Origin: JBGRPZ01 sp041725955
GTDB taxonomy: Bacteria > Bacteroidota > Bacteroidia > Bacteroidales > JBGRPZ01
Direction of reading: 5' to 3'
Length of the DNA stretch: 40,126 bases
NCBI GenBank assembly: GCA_041725955.1
Contig: JBGRQE010000028.1
Span: 1 to 40,126, forward strand
The position numbers were made by a program, and so were the translations under genes. This document shows positions 9,481 through 17,711 of the stretch, piece by piece; the first letter of the stretch is position 1, and each line of letters begins with the position of its first letter. A model generated the notes under the pieces. The model saw only the letters and a program-made list of their open reading frames with translations, made no database searches and was not told the DNA's origin.

Positions 9481-10026
9481 ATGAGAAGAAAATTAAAAAA
9501 TCGGGAATTAGGACGTATTGATGCTAAAGCATACAAAGAATTGCAAAAAATGCCCATAATTCTTGTTCTAGATAATATTAGAAGTTTAAATAATATAGGT
9601 TCTTTATTTCGCACAGCTGATGGTATGCGTATTCAAGGAATTTATTTATGCGGAATTACTGCTTGCCCTCCACATAGAGATATCCAAAAAACTGCATTGG
9701 GAGCTACAGATTCTGTGCCATGGAAATATTTTGATTCTACTTTGGAGGCAATGAAAGAATTAAAAAGTAATGGATATAAACTAATTGCTTTAGAGCAAGT
9801 TGAGGGAGCTGTAATGCTGAATGATTATATGCCTTCAGAGCAAACTCAATTGGCTGTGATTGTAGGTAATGAGGTTAAGGGGGTTGATGATGAAGTTGTG
9901 AATGGGGTAGATTTATGTATAGAAATTCCTCAATTTGGAACTAAACATTCTTTCAATGTTACAATTAGCGCGGGAATTGTTTTATGGGATTTTTGTTCAA
10001 AGATTGGCTTTGATAAATTTGTATGA
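9481..10026 (+). CDS. SpoU/TrmH-family RNA 2'-O-methyltransferase
   Basis: A 181-aa SPOUT methyltransferase using S-adenosylmethionine to methylate a ribose 2'-OH in tRNA or rRNA. All three SpoU motifs are present: motif 1 NNIGSLFRTAD (37-47, with the catalytic Arg44 type residue), motif 2 VIVGNEVKGV (126-135) and motif 3 EIPQFGTKHSFNVTISAG (148-165). There is no extra N-terminal RNA-binding domain, so it is the compact type; the exact target nucleotide cannot be read. I chose ATG 9481 (MRRKLKNREL) because relatives begin close to M-R-K-L-R-N-E-E-L. An in-frame ATG at 9451 would add ten poorly conserved residues. It probably follows fbp in one transcript. Confidence 0.87.
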   Translation: MRRKLKNRELGRIDAKAYKELQKMPIILVLDNIRSLNNIGSLFRTADGMRIQGIYLCGITACPPHRDIQKTALGATDSVPWKYFDSTLEAMKELKSNGYKLIALEQVEGAVMLNDYMPSEQTQLAVIVGNEVKGVDDEVVNGVDLCIEIPQFGTKHSFNVTISAGIVLWDFCSKIGFDKFV

Positions 10027-10432
10027 TAAATAAAACTCTGGTTGATTTTGGCATATCTTAATAATTTACCGTAATTTGCTAGATATCGAATCAGAAAAGC
10101 GATCAAAGTAGTGGTTTTCTTGCTAAAAAAGTGATTTGCATAAGCAGGAAATGATTATTTATAAGATATTAATTGTATATTTGATTCGTGAATGATGACG
10201 ACTTTGGCCAAAAAAAGATAATTTTTCCAGTTTTATTGTGGAATTATTATAAGTAGAAAAGTAAATTGAGCGGGATTGTATCAAAAAATGTTTGGATGAC
10301 ACCTATCTTCTTTGTTAACCACTCTCGCCTCTAATTTTCTGTATAGTCAAGGTTGTAATGATCTGGTATATATCATTATCTATTTGAAAATATACTTATT
10401 AGAACACAAAAGTAATTTTAATTGGTTGAGTC
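10027..10432. other. 406-bp gene-free region before the large outer-membrane protein gene
   Basis: Likely holds the promoter of the highly expressed gene at 10433. A 7-bp inverted repeat (TAATGAT at 10356-10362, ATCATTA at 10372-10378) lies 55 bases before the start codon, next to TCTATTTG (one mismatch to TAnnTTTG). No clear terminator for the upstream methyltransferase was found and no RNA gene was recognised. Confidence 0.4.
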
Positions 10433-12931
10433 ATGAGTAAAACTTACTATCTCTCGCAGCGATTTATAGCTATAGCGTTGTGTGCAATTTTTGCTATAAG
10501 TCCTGTTTTTCTTCAAGCTCAAGATACCGGTGAGGCTGAAGTTAAGGAAAAAGAAAAAACTACCACTTCCAGTTTTTCTCCTTATTGGTTTGTCAGAGGT
10601 AATCTCGGAGCAAATATCTATTATGGTGATGTTGCAAGATATCGTATTGTACCAGACCTTGAAAAAGCTAAGTTGAATGGTGAATTGACTTTTGGTCGTC
10701 AGTTTGCTAGCTGGTTTGGCGTTGAAGGTGAAGTCTGGAGGGGCTTCCTTGCTGGTCAAAAGGGGTATGATGTTGATAAGGAATTTGAGTCAGATATTTA
10801 TGGTGCTGATTTAAATACCCGCTGGAATTTAAGCAATATCATTTTTGGCTATAAAGAAGGCCGTTTCTTTAATGTTGAACTGACTTTAGGTATTGGTCAA
10901 GCTCAATATAAATCTAAGTTGTATCAGAGAACTACAGGTAAATTTATTTCTTCTCAAGGATATAAAAACTCTCCTGAGAAAGATAAGGGCAGCGGAATTA
11001 GCGACCGTAAAGTTGTGGGTACTGTTCCTGTTGGTATTAGCCTGAATTTCCGTATTACTGATAACTTAGATGCAAATCTACAAAGCAAAATGACCTTTGC
11101 AGATACAAAATATCTTGATGGTTTTCATCGCCCAAGTAACGGAGGTATAGAACAAGATCGTTGGAATTATACTGGCGTTGGTCTAACTTATAAGTTTAGA
11201 TTATCTGCTGGAATCAAAAAGATGGATAAAGATTTCGATGATAAAGTTACTTTAGAAGTAATTCCTGAGTTTCTTGAAGAACGCGGTGATTCTATCGAAG
11301 TTACTATCAAAGGAAGTTTCCCTGCTAAATACTTTGCAAAGAAAGCGGTTATAAACTTTACTCCAGTACTTAAGTATGAAAATGGAGAAACTGCTTTCCC
11401 TGGAATCAATTTGATTGGTGAAGATGTTGTAGGTGAAGGTAAAAAGATCTCTCATAGCAACGGTGGTTCATTTACTTATACTGCAAAGATTAAGTATAAT
11501 GAAGATATGAAAGTAAGTGAATTGGTTGTTAATCCAGTTATCTATACTTATCGTGATAAAGTTCATGCTGACCGTGGAACTGCAAAAATCAAAGAAAATG
11601 CTGTTGATGGACCTCAAATTCATTTAGCTTATGGTGTAATTCAAACTTCAAAGCTAGTTGAAACTGGTCGCCAAACTGCTTTTGGTCCTCACGGATATGA
11701 AAAAGTAACCATTTCTAAGCAAAATGCTAGTTTGTATTTCTTTGTAAATAGCAATTCTTTAAGTTGGAGAGTTCCTTTGAATAAAGATGCTGCAAATAAA
11801 GATCAGCTTAAAGGTTTAACTGAAGATATGCGTAAAGGTTGGGAAGTAAAAGATATTACCATTACTGGTTTTGCATCTCCTGAAGGAGAAGAATCTTTTA
11901 ACCAAGGTTTATCTGATCGTCGTTCTTCTACTGCTAAGCGTTATGTAATGAATAAGATTCGTCGTGAAGCTCGTAATCGTAAATATGATATTCGCTATAA
12001 AAATCCTAAAGACATTACTTTCAAAACTCAAGCAGAAGGTCCAGATTGGGATGGTTTAATGGCTGAAGTAAAAAATACTGAGATTCAGGATAAGAATGCT
12101 ATCTTAAAGGTTTATAGTTATGCTGCTCTTGACCAAAGAGAAAAAGAATTAAATAATTTGGTGAAGATTTATCCAGAATTAGAAGAGTTCTTACTTCCTC
12201 CATTGCGTCGTGCTCATATCGAAGTAAACTGTATCGAGCCTAAGTATAGCGATGAAGATATTATGCGTCTATCTACTGTAAGTCCTGATTCATTGAAGAT
12301 AACTGAATTGTTATACGCTGCTTCATTGTTTAATGAAAAGAATACCCGTAAAGCAATTTATACTACCGCTTCAAAAATGTTCCCTCAAGATTATAGAGCA
12401 TTTTCAAATTTAGCATCTTATGCTATCGAAGATGGTAATATCAATGAAGCTTTAGCTTATTTAGAAACTGCAAAGAGCTTAAATGCTAATGCTCCAGAAG
12501 TACTTAATAACTTTGGTGTTGTTGCAGCAATTCAAAATAATTGGAAAGTTGCTAAGGAAAGTTTTGAACAAGCTCGTGCAAATAAACTAAATGAAGATTA
12601 TAACTTAGGTGTTGTAGCTATTCATTATGGTGATTTTGAAAAAGCTGTAAAACTTCTTGCTGGCAGCAAATGTGATTTTAACTATGCATTGGCTTTAGTT
12701 TTAACTGAAAAGTATAGTAAAGCTAAAAAAGTTCTTGCATGTGCTCCACAAACTGCAAACTCAAGTTATTTGATGGCTGTTGTTGAGGCTCGTCAAGATA
12801 ATGCAAAAGGAGTTTATGAAAACTTAATGAAAGCGTTTAAAATGAATCCTTCATTAAAGAAAAATGCTTCTACAGATCGTGAATTCAGAAAATTTGAAAA
12901 AACTCCTGAGTTCAAGGCTATCATAAAGTAA
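10433..12931 (+). CDS. Outer-membrane protein: beta-barrel + OmpA-like + TPR
   Basis: An 832-aa exported protein. Residues 1-29 form a signal peptide ending in FLQAQ. Residues about 45-260 alternate aromatic and polar residues in the manner of an outer-membrane barrel (NLGANIYYGDVARYR, GVGLTYKFRLSAG). A middle beta-rich region follows. Residues about 465-590 resemble an OmpA-type domain (DITITGFASPEGEE, then GLSDRRSSTAKRYV, matching the LSxxRAxxV pattern). Residues about 640-820 are TPR-like helices (NINEALAYLETAKSLN and relatives). It probably links the outer membrane to peptidoglycan or a periplasmic partner; the exact role is unknown. Arginine is mostly CGT and the codon set is narrow, unlike the AGA-rich neighbours, indicating high expression. 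A strong terminator follows 28 bases after the stop. Confidence 0.8.
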   Translation: MSKTYYLSQRFIAIALCAIFAISPVFLQAQDTGEAEVKEKEKTTTSSFSPYWFVRGNLGANIYYGDVARYRIVPDLEKAKLNGELTFGRQFASWFGVEGEVWRGFLAGQKGYDVDKEFESDIYGADLNTRWNLSNIIFGYKEGRFFNVELTLGIGQAQYKSKLYQRTTGKFISSQGYKNSPEKDKGSGISDRKVVGTVPVGISLNFRITDNLDANLQSKMTFADTKYLDGFHRPSNGGIEQDRWNYTGVGLTYKFRLSAGIKKMDKDFDDKVTLEVIPEFLEERGDSIEVTIKGSFPAKYFAKKAVINFTPVLKYENGETAFPGINLIGEDVVGEGKKISHSNGGSFTYTAKIKYNEDMKVSELVVNPVIYTYRDKVHADRGTAKIKENAVDGPQIHLAYGVIQTSKLVETGRQTAFGPHGYEKVTISKQNASLYFFVNSNSLSWRVPLNKDAANKDQLKGLTEDMRKGWEVKDITITGFASPEGEESFNQGLSDRRSSTAKRYVMNKIRREARNRKYDIRYKNPKDITFKTQAEGPDWDGLMAEVKNTEIQDKNAILKVYSYAALDQREKELNNLVKIYPELEEFLLPPLRRAHIEVNCIEPKYSDEDIMRLSTVSPDSLKITELLYAASLFNEKNTRKAIYTTASKMFPQDYRAFSNLASYAIEDGNINEALAYLETAKSLNANAPEVLNNFGVVAAIQNNWKVAKESFEQARANKLNEDYNLGVVAIHYGDFEKAVKLLAGSKCDFNYALALVLTEKYSKAKKVLACAPQTANSSYLMAVVEARQDNAKGVYENLMKAFKMNPSLKKNASTDREFRKFEKTPEFKAIIK

Positions 12932-12959
12932 AAATTAGAATAAAATATTTTCTATCAGT

Positions 12960-12993
12960 AAAAAGGAGTTGCTAATAGGCAACTCCTTTTTTT
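12960..12993 (+). terminator. Rho-independent terminator
   Basis: A 13-bp perfect stem AAAAAGGAGTTGC (12960-12972) / GCAACTCCTTTTT with a 6-base loop TAATAG, running into T7. It ends the outer-membrane protein transcript. Confidence 0.9.
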
Positions 12994-13117
12994 GTAAGCT
13001 TAGAAGATTGATGCCAGCCAGTGCTATTAATAAAATTCATTATGCATGATAATTGAGGCTATCTAAGAAATTGTGCCAAGCAAAGGATATGGATTTTTTC
13101 AACTACTTAATTTTGAA

Positions 13118-13156
13118 TAAAAAAAAGAAGAACAGTTTATATTATACTGCTCTTCT
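13118..13156 (-). terminator. Terminator of the DsrE-like lipoprotein gene
   Basis: On the minus strand, AGAAGAGCAGT (13156-13146) pairs with ACTGTTCTTCT (13136-13126), with one mismatch, and is followed by a run of eight T. It lies 23 bases after the lipoprotein stop. Confidence 0.8.
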
Positions 13157-13178
13157 AAAATTGGTCGAGTTTTACTTA

Positions 13179-13637
13179 TTAATAATCGAAAGTAATAATT
13201 TTACCTTTGGTGAATGTAAAGAAATCCTCATCATTTCGAAGGCTTATGCCATCGAGCAACATATCAGGAGTTTTTCCTGCAGCTTCCATACATCCAGGGC
13301 AGCACATTATCTGAACTTTTTTATTAATCAGATTCATAAGTGCATCATTAACAGAATGACCCATAAATTCAATTTTAGGAGCATCTTTTGTTGCTAAGTG
13401 AACTGCTCTAACATCTAAATATACCAGAACATCTTTTTTGTCGACAAAATTATCAGCTAAAATCAAGCCCATTATAGCTTGTTGAGGATCGTCCTGACCA
13501 TGTTTTATATGGATGATTACACCATCTTTTACAATTTCTTTGGGTGGTGGAGGTGGTGGTTCTTTGGTCCCTGGTTGGTTACAAGAAAAAAACAGACCGA
13601 AAGATCCGATAAGGAGTAATAATATAAGTTTTCGCAT
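13179..13637 (-). CDS. DsrE-like lipoprotein
   Basis: A 152-aa lipoprotein: basic start, hydrophobic segment, lipobox F-F-S-C with Cys19, then a six-proline linker (27-32). The rest (about 38-152) fits the DsrE/DsrF-like fold: beta strand, a long helix with ILADNFVDKKD, the strand DVLVYLDVRAVHLAT, and a cysteine motif CCPGC at 112-116. DsrE relatives carry or transfer sulfur through a conserved cysteine and are mostly cytoplasmic; here the protein is predicted to be membrane-anchored in the periplasm, where such a cluster could be redox active or bind metal. That role is inference. The gene lies 83 bases downstream of the deoxynucleoside kinase on the same strand and has its own terminator. 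Confidence 0.82.
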   Translation of the reverse strand: MRKLILLLLIGSFGLFFSCNQPGTKEPPPPPPKEIVKDGVIIHIKHGQDDPQQAIMGLILADNFVDKKDVLVYLDVRAVHLATKDAPKIEFMGHSVNDALMNLINKKVQIMCCPGCMEAAGKTPDMLLDGISLRNDEDFFTFTKGKIITFDY

Positions 13638-13720
13638 AACATTTAAGATTTCACGATATTAGAGTTGAATCTAAAGGTAATATTCTTTATTTAAAGAGTC
13701 AATCTTAAATGTTGTGATTT

Positions 13721-14353
13721 TTAAAGTTTTACTTTATGAATTCCTACAGAATATTCTTGATTTATACAGCTTAAGATTTTATTATAGTCTTCCTTATTTT
13801 CAACAAAATCCAAACCATTAGTATCAATAATTAGGATTCTCTGGTTTTCTTGTCGCTGGATAAATTCAAGATAGCTAGATTGTATAGTGCTTAAATAGTC
13901 GTCTTTGATTTCTTGTTCGTAGGTTCTGCCTCTTTTTCTGATATTATTTTGTAACTTTTCAACATGAACATATAGGTATACCAAAAGCTCAGGTTTAGGT
14001 ATTGAGGCATGCAGTAAGTCGAAAAATTTATGATAAAGTTTGAATTCTTCTTCTTGCAATGTTTTTTTTGCAAAAATCAAGCACTTGCGAAAGAAGTAGT
14101 CAGATACTGTAAATTGATGAAACAGATCCTGCATTTTTAGTTCTTTCTGAAGTTGTTGAAAACGATCTGCCATAAAAGACATTTCCAATGGAAAGGCGTA
14201 TTTTTCTGGATCTTTATAAAACTTTGGAAGAAAAGAATTATCTTCAAATTCTTCAAGAATTAGTTTTCCATTAAACTCTTTTGCAATCTTTGTAGCAAGG
14301 CTAGTTTTTCCAGCTCCTATAGTTCCTTCTATTGAGATAAAGTTGTACTTCAT
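13721..14353 (-). CDS. Deoxynucleoside kinase
   Basis: A 210-aa kinase of the dNK/dGK family, phosphorylating deoxynucleosides in the salvage pathway. The P-loop GTIGAGKTS is at 10-18, the EEF motif follows the first helices, an F-x-x-DRF-type segment (FMADRFQQL) carries the base-binding Arg, and the LID sequence KRGRTYEQEI is near 140-150. Which nucleoside it prefers (dA, dG or dC) is not clear. It lies 33 bases downstream of folK on the same strand, a common pairing in Bacteroidota. TATCTTTG at 14361-14368, 7 bases before the ATG, is an exact -7 match and suggests an additional, nearly leaderless transcript. Confidence 0.88.
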   Translation of the reverse strand: MKYNFISIEGTIGAGKTSLATKIAKEFNGKLILEEFEDNSFLPKFYKDPEKYAFPLEMSFMADRFQQLQKELKMQDLFHQFTVSDYFFRKCLIFAKKTLQEEEFKLYHKFFDLLHASIPKPELLVYLYVHVEKLQNNIRKRGRTYEQEIKDDYLSTIQSSYLEFIQRQENQRILIIDTNGLDFVENKEDYNKILSCINQEYSVGIHKVKL

Positions 14354-14360
14354 GGCGCGG

Positions 14361-14368
14361 CAAAGATA
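14361..14368 (-). promoter_or_regulatory. Candidate -7 element for the deoxynucleoside kinase gene
   Basis: TATCTTTG (followed by C) on the minus strand matches the Bacteroidota consensus TAnnTTTG exactly and ends 7 bases before the ATG at 14353. Transcription would start almost at the start codon. The -33 region is weak. Confidence 0.45.
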
Positions 14369-14386
14369 GTTTTATCTTTAGGAAAA

Positions 14387-14881
14387 TTAAACCTCTTGAT
14401 TATAGATTTTCACTTTTGAATTATCTTGACATTCTAAGCGTAATAATTCCAGTGTTTTATGAAGCTCTGGATGTGTGTAGTTTGGTGCTATTTCGGCAAG
14501 TGGAAGCAAAGTGAATTTGCGAAGGTGAAGTCTGGGATGAGGAATAGTTAGGGTAGGAGTTTTGATTATTAAGTTGTCGTAGAAAAGGATATCGATATCC
14601 ATAGTTCTTGAACTATAGCCTTCACCAGATCTTTTTCGACCCAATTTGTCTTCAATACCTAATACTGTTTCCAATAGTTTTTCGGGACTTAAATTCGTCT
14701 CTATTTCTACAACGCTATTCAGAAAATTATTTTCGGCTTTAAAGCCCCAAGCTTCACTTTCATAAATCAAAGATTTTTGAACAATTGTTCCTGTCAATTG
14801 TGTGATAAACAGTTCGGCTTGTTGAATTAATTCGGTTCGATTTCCTTGATTTCCGCCCAGAAGAAGAAAGCTTTTTGCCAT
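14387..14881 (-). CDS. folK: 2-amino-4-hydroxy-6-hydroxymethyldihydropteridine diphosphokinase
   Basis: A 164-aa HPPK, transferring pyrophosphate from ATP to 6-hydroxymethyl-dihydropterin in folate synthesis. The N-terminal strand FLLLGGNQGNR (5-15), the YESEAWGF pterin-loop region, the FLNSVVEIET strand, and the catalytic stretch with SRTMDIDILFYD and PHPRLHLRKFTLLPL are all visible. The ATG at 14881 is chosen over an in-frame ATG at 14911: it places the first strand right at the N-terminus as in the family, and a TAACTTTG -7 element lies between the two ATGs. The deoxynucleoside kinase gene follows 33 bases later; sppA is divergent. Confidence 0.92.
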   Translation of the reverse strand: MAKSFLLLGGNQGNRTELIQQAELFITQLTGTIVQKSLIYESEAWGFKAENNFLNSVVEIETNLSPEKLLETVLGIEDKLGRKRSGEGYSSRTMDIDILFYDNLIIKTPTLTIPHPRLHLRKFTLLPLAEIAPNYTHPELHKTLELLRLECQDNSKVKIYNQEV

Positions 14882-14890
14882 TTTTAGCAA

Positions 14891-14898
14891 CAAAGTTA
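14891..14898 (-). promoter_or_regulatory. Candidate -7 element for folK
   Basis: TAACTTTG on the minus strand matches TAnnTTTG exactly, 9 bases before the folK ATG at 14881. It lies downstream of the alternative ATG at 14911, so it argues for the shorter protein. No good -33 element was seen. Confidence 0.4.
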
Positions 14899-14966
14899 AG
14901 TGCTTTTTCAATATTGAATGTTAATTTAGCAATCTTAAAATATTCCAATTAAAAATTATAAGCTAG

Positions 14967-16730
14967 ATGAAACAATTTTTTAAATTTTTATTTGCCTCCT
15001 TTATTGGGAGTTTAATAAGTATGCTTATTATCCTGTTCATTGTAATGGGAATTGTTGGTGCCGCTTTAAGTTTCAAGAATAAACCGGTTACCACCGTCCA
15101 GAATCAAAGTGTTCTTCAACTTAAGTTAAACTATCCTGTTGGAGAAAGAACTTTGAGTAATCCTCTAAGTGGATTTAATTTTAATTCGGTTCCTAATGCT
15201 GGTGCAGGTTTAGACGATATTATAAAAAGTATTGAAAAAGCTAAGAGTGATGAAAAAATCCAAGGGATTTTAATTTCTTCAGGAAATGTTCTTGCCGGAG
15301 TTGCTGCTACAGAAGCTATTCGTAAGGCCTTAATCGATTTCCGTGAATCAGAAAAATTTGTATATGCCTATGCTGATGGATATTCACAAAAGGCTTATTA
15401 TTTAGCTTCTGTTTGTGATAAAGTTTTCTTGCACCCTATGGGTAGTGTTGATTTCAAAGGGCTTAATGCTCAGATGATGTTTTATAAAGATCTATTGGAT
15501 CTTGTAGGTGTTGATGTTCAGGTAATTCGACACGGAAAATTTAAGAGTGCTGTAGAGCCTTATCTTTTAGATAAAATGAGTGAAGCTAATCGTGAGCAGG
15601 TTACTACTTATTTAGGATCTTTGTGGAGTGAAATTACTTCCCAAATTAGTGAATCCAGAGGCGTAGAAGTTGCTCGTTTAAATCAAATTGCAGACAGTTT
15701 GCTTGGATCAAACGGAAAAGGTGCTATGGCAAGTAAATTGGTAGATGAATTAATGTATAAAGATCAGTTTACTTCTTACCTAAAAGAAAAAACCGGATTA
15801 AGCGATTCTCAAGATTTACGTTTGGTTTCTCCAAAGAAATATTTAACCTATGCTCGTTCTGTTGAAAAGCCAAAAACTGAAAAAGAGAGAATTGCAATTG
15901 TTTATGCAGTTGGAGAAATTAAGCAAGGAAAAGGTAGTGATGAAATTATAGGCTCAGATCGTATTTCTGCTGCTATTCGTGAAGCAAGAAAAGATGAGAA
16001 TGTAAAAGCTATTGTTTTACGTGTAAATTCTCCAGGAGGAGATGCCTTGGCTTCTGATATAATTGGTAGAGAAATAGTTTTGGCAAAGAAAGAAAAGCCT
16101 GTAATTATTTCTATGGGTGATGTTGCCGCTTCTGGTGGATACTGGATTTCTGCACATGGTTCGTATATTTTTGCAGAGCCTACTACCATTACTGGATCTA
16201 TTGGTGTATTTGGTATGATTCCAAACTTTAAAGGTTTGGTGACAGATAAATTGGGTGTGAATGTTCAGGATGTTTCAACAAACAAAAACTCCGATTTTAT
16301 TTCTGTATTTAAACCTATGCCAACCTATCAAAGAGACGTTATGCAAGGACAAATTGAAACCATTTATGATGATTTCTTAACATGGGTTTCTGAAGGTAGA
16401 AACATGACTAAAGCTCAGGTTGATAGTATTGGACAAGGTAGAGTTTGGAGTGGAATCAATGCAAAGAAGATTGGTTTGGTTGATGAATTTGGCGGTTTAA
16501 ACGAAGCTGTTGCATATGCTGCCAAACAAGCAAAAATTGAAAATTATCGTAGAAAGATTCTTCCAGAACCTATAGATCCTTTCCAAGAATTATTTAATCA
16601 GTATTTTGGTGAAACCAAAATTGTTGAGAAGACTTTAGGAAAACAAGCTAAATATTACCAGTATTTAAAATCTGTATCCGAGATGGAAGGTGTTCAGGCA
16701 CGTATACCTTATGTTTTGGAAATCAATTAA
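14967..16730 (+). CDS. sppA: Signal peptide peptidase SppA, 67K type
   Basis: A 587-aa membrane-anchored serine protease that degrades cleaved signal peptides on the periplasmic face. One N-terminal membrane segment (about 10-34) is followed by two tandem protease folds. The catalytic dyad is visible: Lys193 in RHGKFKSAVEPY and Ser389 in VAASGGYWIS. The spacing of 196 residues is close to that in the E. coli enzyme (Lys209, Ser409). LRVNSPGGDALAS and TTITGSIGVFGM complete the active-site region. Length is that of the two-domain type rather than the short SppA36 form. It is divergent from folK with only 85 bases between the start codons and ends at a bidirectional hairpin shared with lptB. Confidence 0.94.
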   Translation: MKQFFKFLFASFIGSLISMLIILFIVMGIVGAALSFKNKPVTTVQNQSVLQLKLNYPVGERTLSNPLSGFNFNSVPNAGAGLDDIIKSIEKAKSDEKIQGILISSGNVLAGVAATEAIRKALIDFRESEKFVYAYADGYSQKAYYLASVCDKVFLHPMGSVDFKGLNAQMMFYKDLLDLVGVDVQVIRHGKFKSAVEPYLLDKMSEANREQVTTYLGSLWSEITSQISESRGVEVARLNQIADSLLGSNGKGAMASKLVDELMYKDQFTSYLKEKTGLSDSQDLRLVSPKKYLTYARSVEKPKTEKERIAIVYAVGEIKQGKGSDEIIGSDRISAAIREARKDENVKAIVLRVNSPGGDALASDIIGREIVLAKKEKPVIISMGDVAASGGYWISAHGSYIFAEPTTITGSIGVFGMIPNFKGLVTDKLGVNVQDVSTNKNSDFISVFKPMPTYQRDVMQGQIETIYDDFLTWVSEGRNMTKAQVDSIGQGRVWSGINAKKIGLVDEFGGLNEAVAYAAKQAKIENYRRKILPEPIDPFQELFNQYFGETKIVEKTLGKQAKYYQYLKSVSEMEGVQARIPYVLEIN

Positions 16731-16757
16731 TGTTTAATAATTGATTTTGAAAGAAAG

Positions 16758-16808
16758 AAAAGTGTTGATTGCTATATTGTTTTATGGCAATCAACACTTT
16801 TTTTATTT
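16758..16808. terminator. Bidirectional hairpin terminator between sppA and lptB
   Basis: A perfect 14-bp stem, AAAGTGTTGATTGC (16759-16772) with GCAATCAACACTTT (16787-16800), a 14-base loop, followed by T-rich sequence on the plus strand and TTTCTTTC on the minus strand. It lies between convergent genes and overlaps the last codons of lptB slightly. Confidence 0.85.
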
Positions 16809-17537
16809 TTTATTTTTCCTAAGTTCAAAATGTTGTCCTAGATAAACCTTTCTTACATGTGGATCGCTGGCAAGTTCTTCTGCTGTGCCTGCTTTCAATA
16901 CCGAGCCTTCAAATAATAAATAAGCTCTGTCTGTAATGGTTAAGGTTTCGTGAACATTGTGATCGGTAATTAAAATTCCAATATTCTTCTCTTTTAGCTT
17001 GTATACTATAGATTGAATATCTTCAACAGCAATAGGGTCTACACCGGCAAATGGCTCGTCGAGGAGTATGAAGTTTGGATCTACTGCTAAAGCACGAGCA
17101 ATTTCTGTACGTCTTCTTTCTCCCCCAGATAGTTGAATCCCTTTACTTTTGCGAATGTGTTGTAGGCTAAACTCATCAAGTAGAGATTCTAATTTTTCTT
17201 GTCGCTCAAATTTACTCATTTTGGTAAATTCCATAACCGACATTATATTGTCCTCAACCGACATTTGTCTGAAAACGGAAGCCTCTTGTGCTAAATAACC
17301 AATTCCATTTTGTGCTCTTTGATACATTGGCATTTTTGTAATATCTAGGCTATCAAGAAATACTTTTCCGTCAAAAGGTTTTATTAGGCCAACAATCATA
17401 TAGAAAGTTGTTGTTTTTCCTGCCCCATTAGGCCCAAGGAGCCCAACAATTTCACCTTGTTTGACATCAACAGAAACCCCTTTTACTACAGTTCTGCTGC
17501 CATATTTCTTTATTACATTTTCCGTTCTTAAAATCAT
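16803..17537 (-). CDS. lptB: LPS export ABC transporter ATP-binding protein LptB
   Basis: A 244-aa ABC ATPase. Walker A is GPNGAGKT at 35-42, the Q-loop lies in GYLAQEASVFR (80-90), the signature is LSGGERRR at 136-143 and Walker B is FILLDEP at 156-162, followed by FAGVDPIAV. The combination QEASVFRQMSVEDN and LSGGERRRTEIARAL is characteristic of LptB, which powers transfer of lipopolysaccharide from the inner membrane through the LptFG-LptC-LptA bridge. The other lpt genes are not in the window, as is usual in Bacteroidota. A TACATTTG -7 candidate lies at 17597-17604. The gene is followed by the hairpin shared with sppA. Confidence 0.93.
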   Translation of the reverse strand: MILRTENVIKKYGSRTVVKGVSVDVKQGEIVGLLGPNGAGKTTTFYMIVGLIKPFDGKVFLDSLDITKMPMYQRAQNGIGYLAQEASVFRQMSVEDNIMSVMEFTKMSKFERQEKLESLLDEFSLQHIRKSKGIQLSGGERRRTEIARALAVDPNFILLDEPFAGVDPIAVEDIQSIVYKLKEKNIGILITDHNVHETLTITDRAYLLFEGSVLKAGTAEELASDPHVRKVYLGQHFELRKNKK

Positions 17538-17596
17538 AAATCCTGATTTACTTCTCTTTGAAAATTAATGCTTTGTATTTTTAAGATATAGTGTAG

Positions 17597-17604
17597 CAAA
17601 TGTA
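17597..17604 (-). promoter_or_regulatory. Candidate -7 element for lptB
   Basis: TACATTTG (then C) on the minus strand is an exact TAnnTTTG match about 60 bases before the lptB ATG at 17537. A -33 element is not obvious. Confidence 0.35.
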
Positions 17605-17705
17605 TAGAAAAGTTTTCATTAGGCCATTAAAATTCTTCTTATGCTAACAATCGCTATCGCTCTTACCTTAAATCACCATCATTCCTGGCTTTAATTGAGT
17701 CTAAC

Positions 17706-17711
17706 CTCCTA
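17706..17711. repeat. Left remnant of the 22-bp CCTAGG array split by the IS
   Basis: CTCCTA immediately left of the IS is the first part of a repeat unit whose other part (GGTATTTAAT) begins after the right TA at 19022. The upstream sequence GAGTCTAAC no longer matches the unit, so this is the array's edge. Confidence 0.7.

Noticed and set aside
10418..10759. Minus-strand ORF of 113 codons at the start of the outer-membrane protein gene
   Set aside because: Antisense to a convincing signal peptide and barrel region; no family features.
13053..13397. Plus-strand ORF of 114 codons
   Set aside because: Runs antisense over the DsrE-like lipoprotein and its terminator, with no protein family features.
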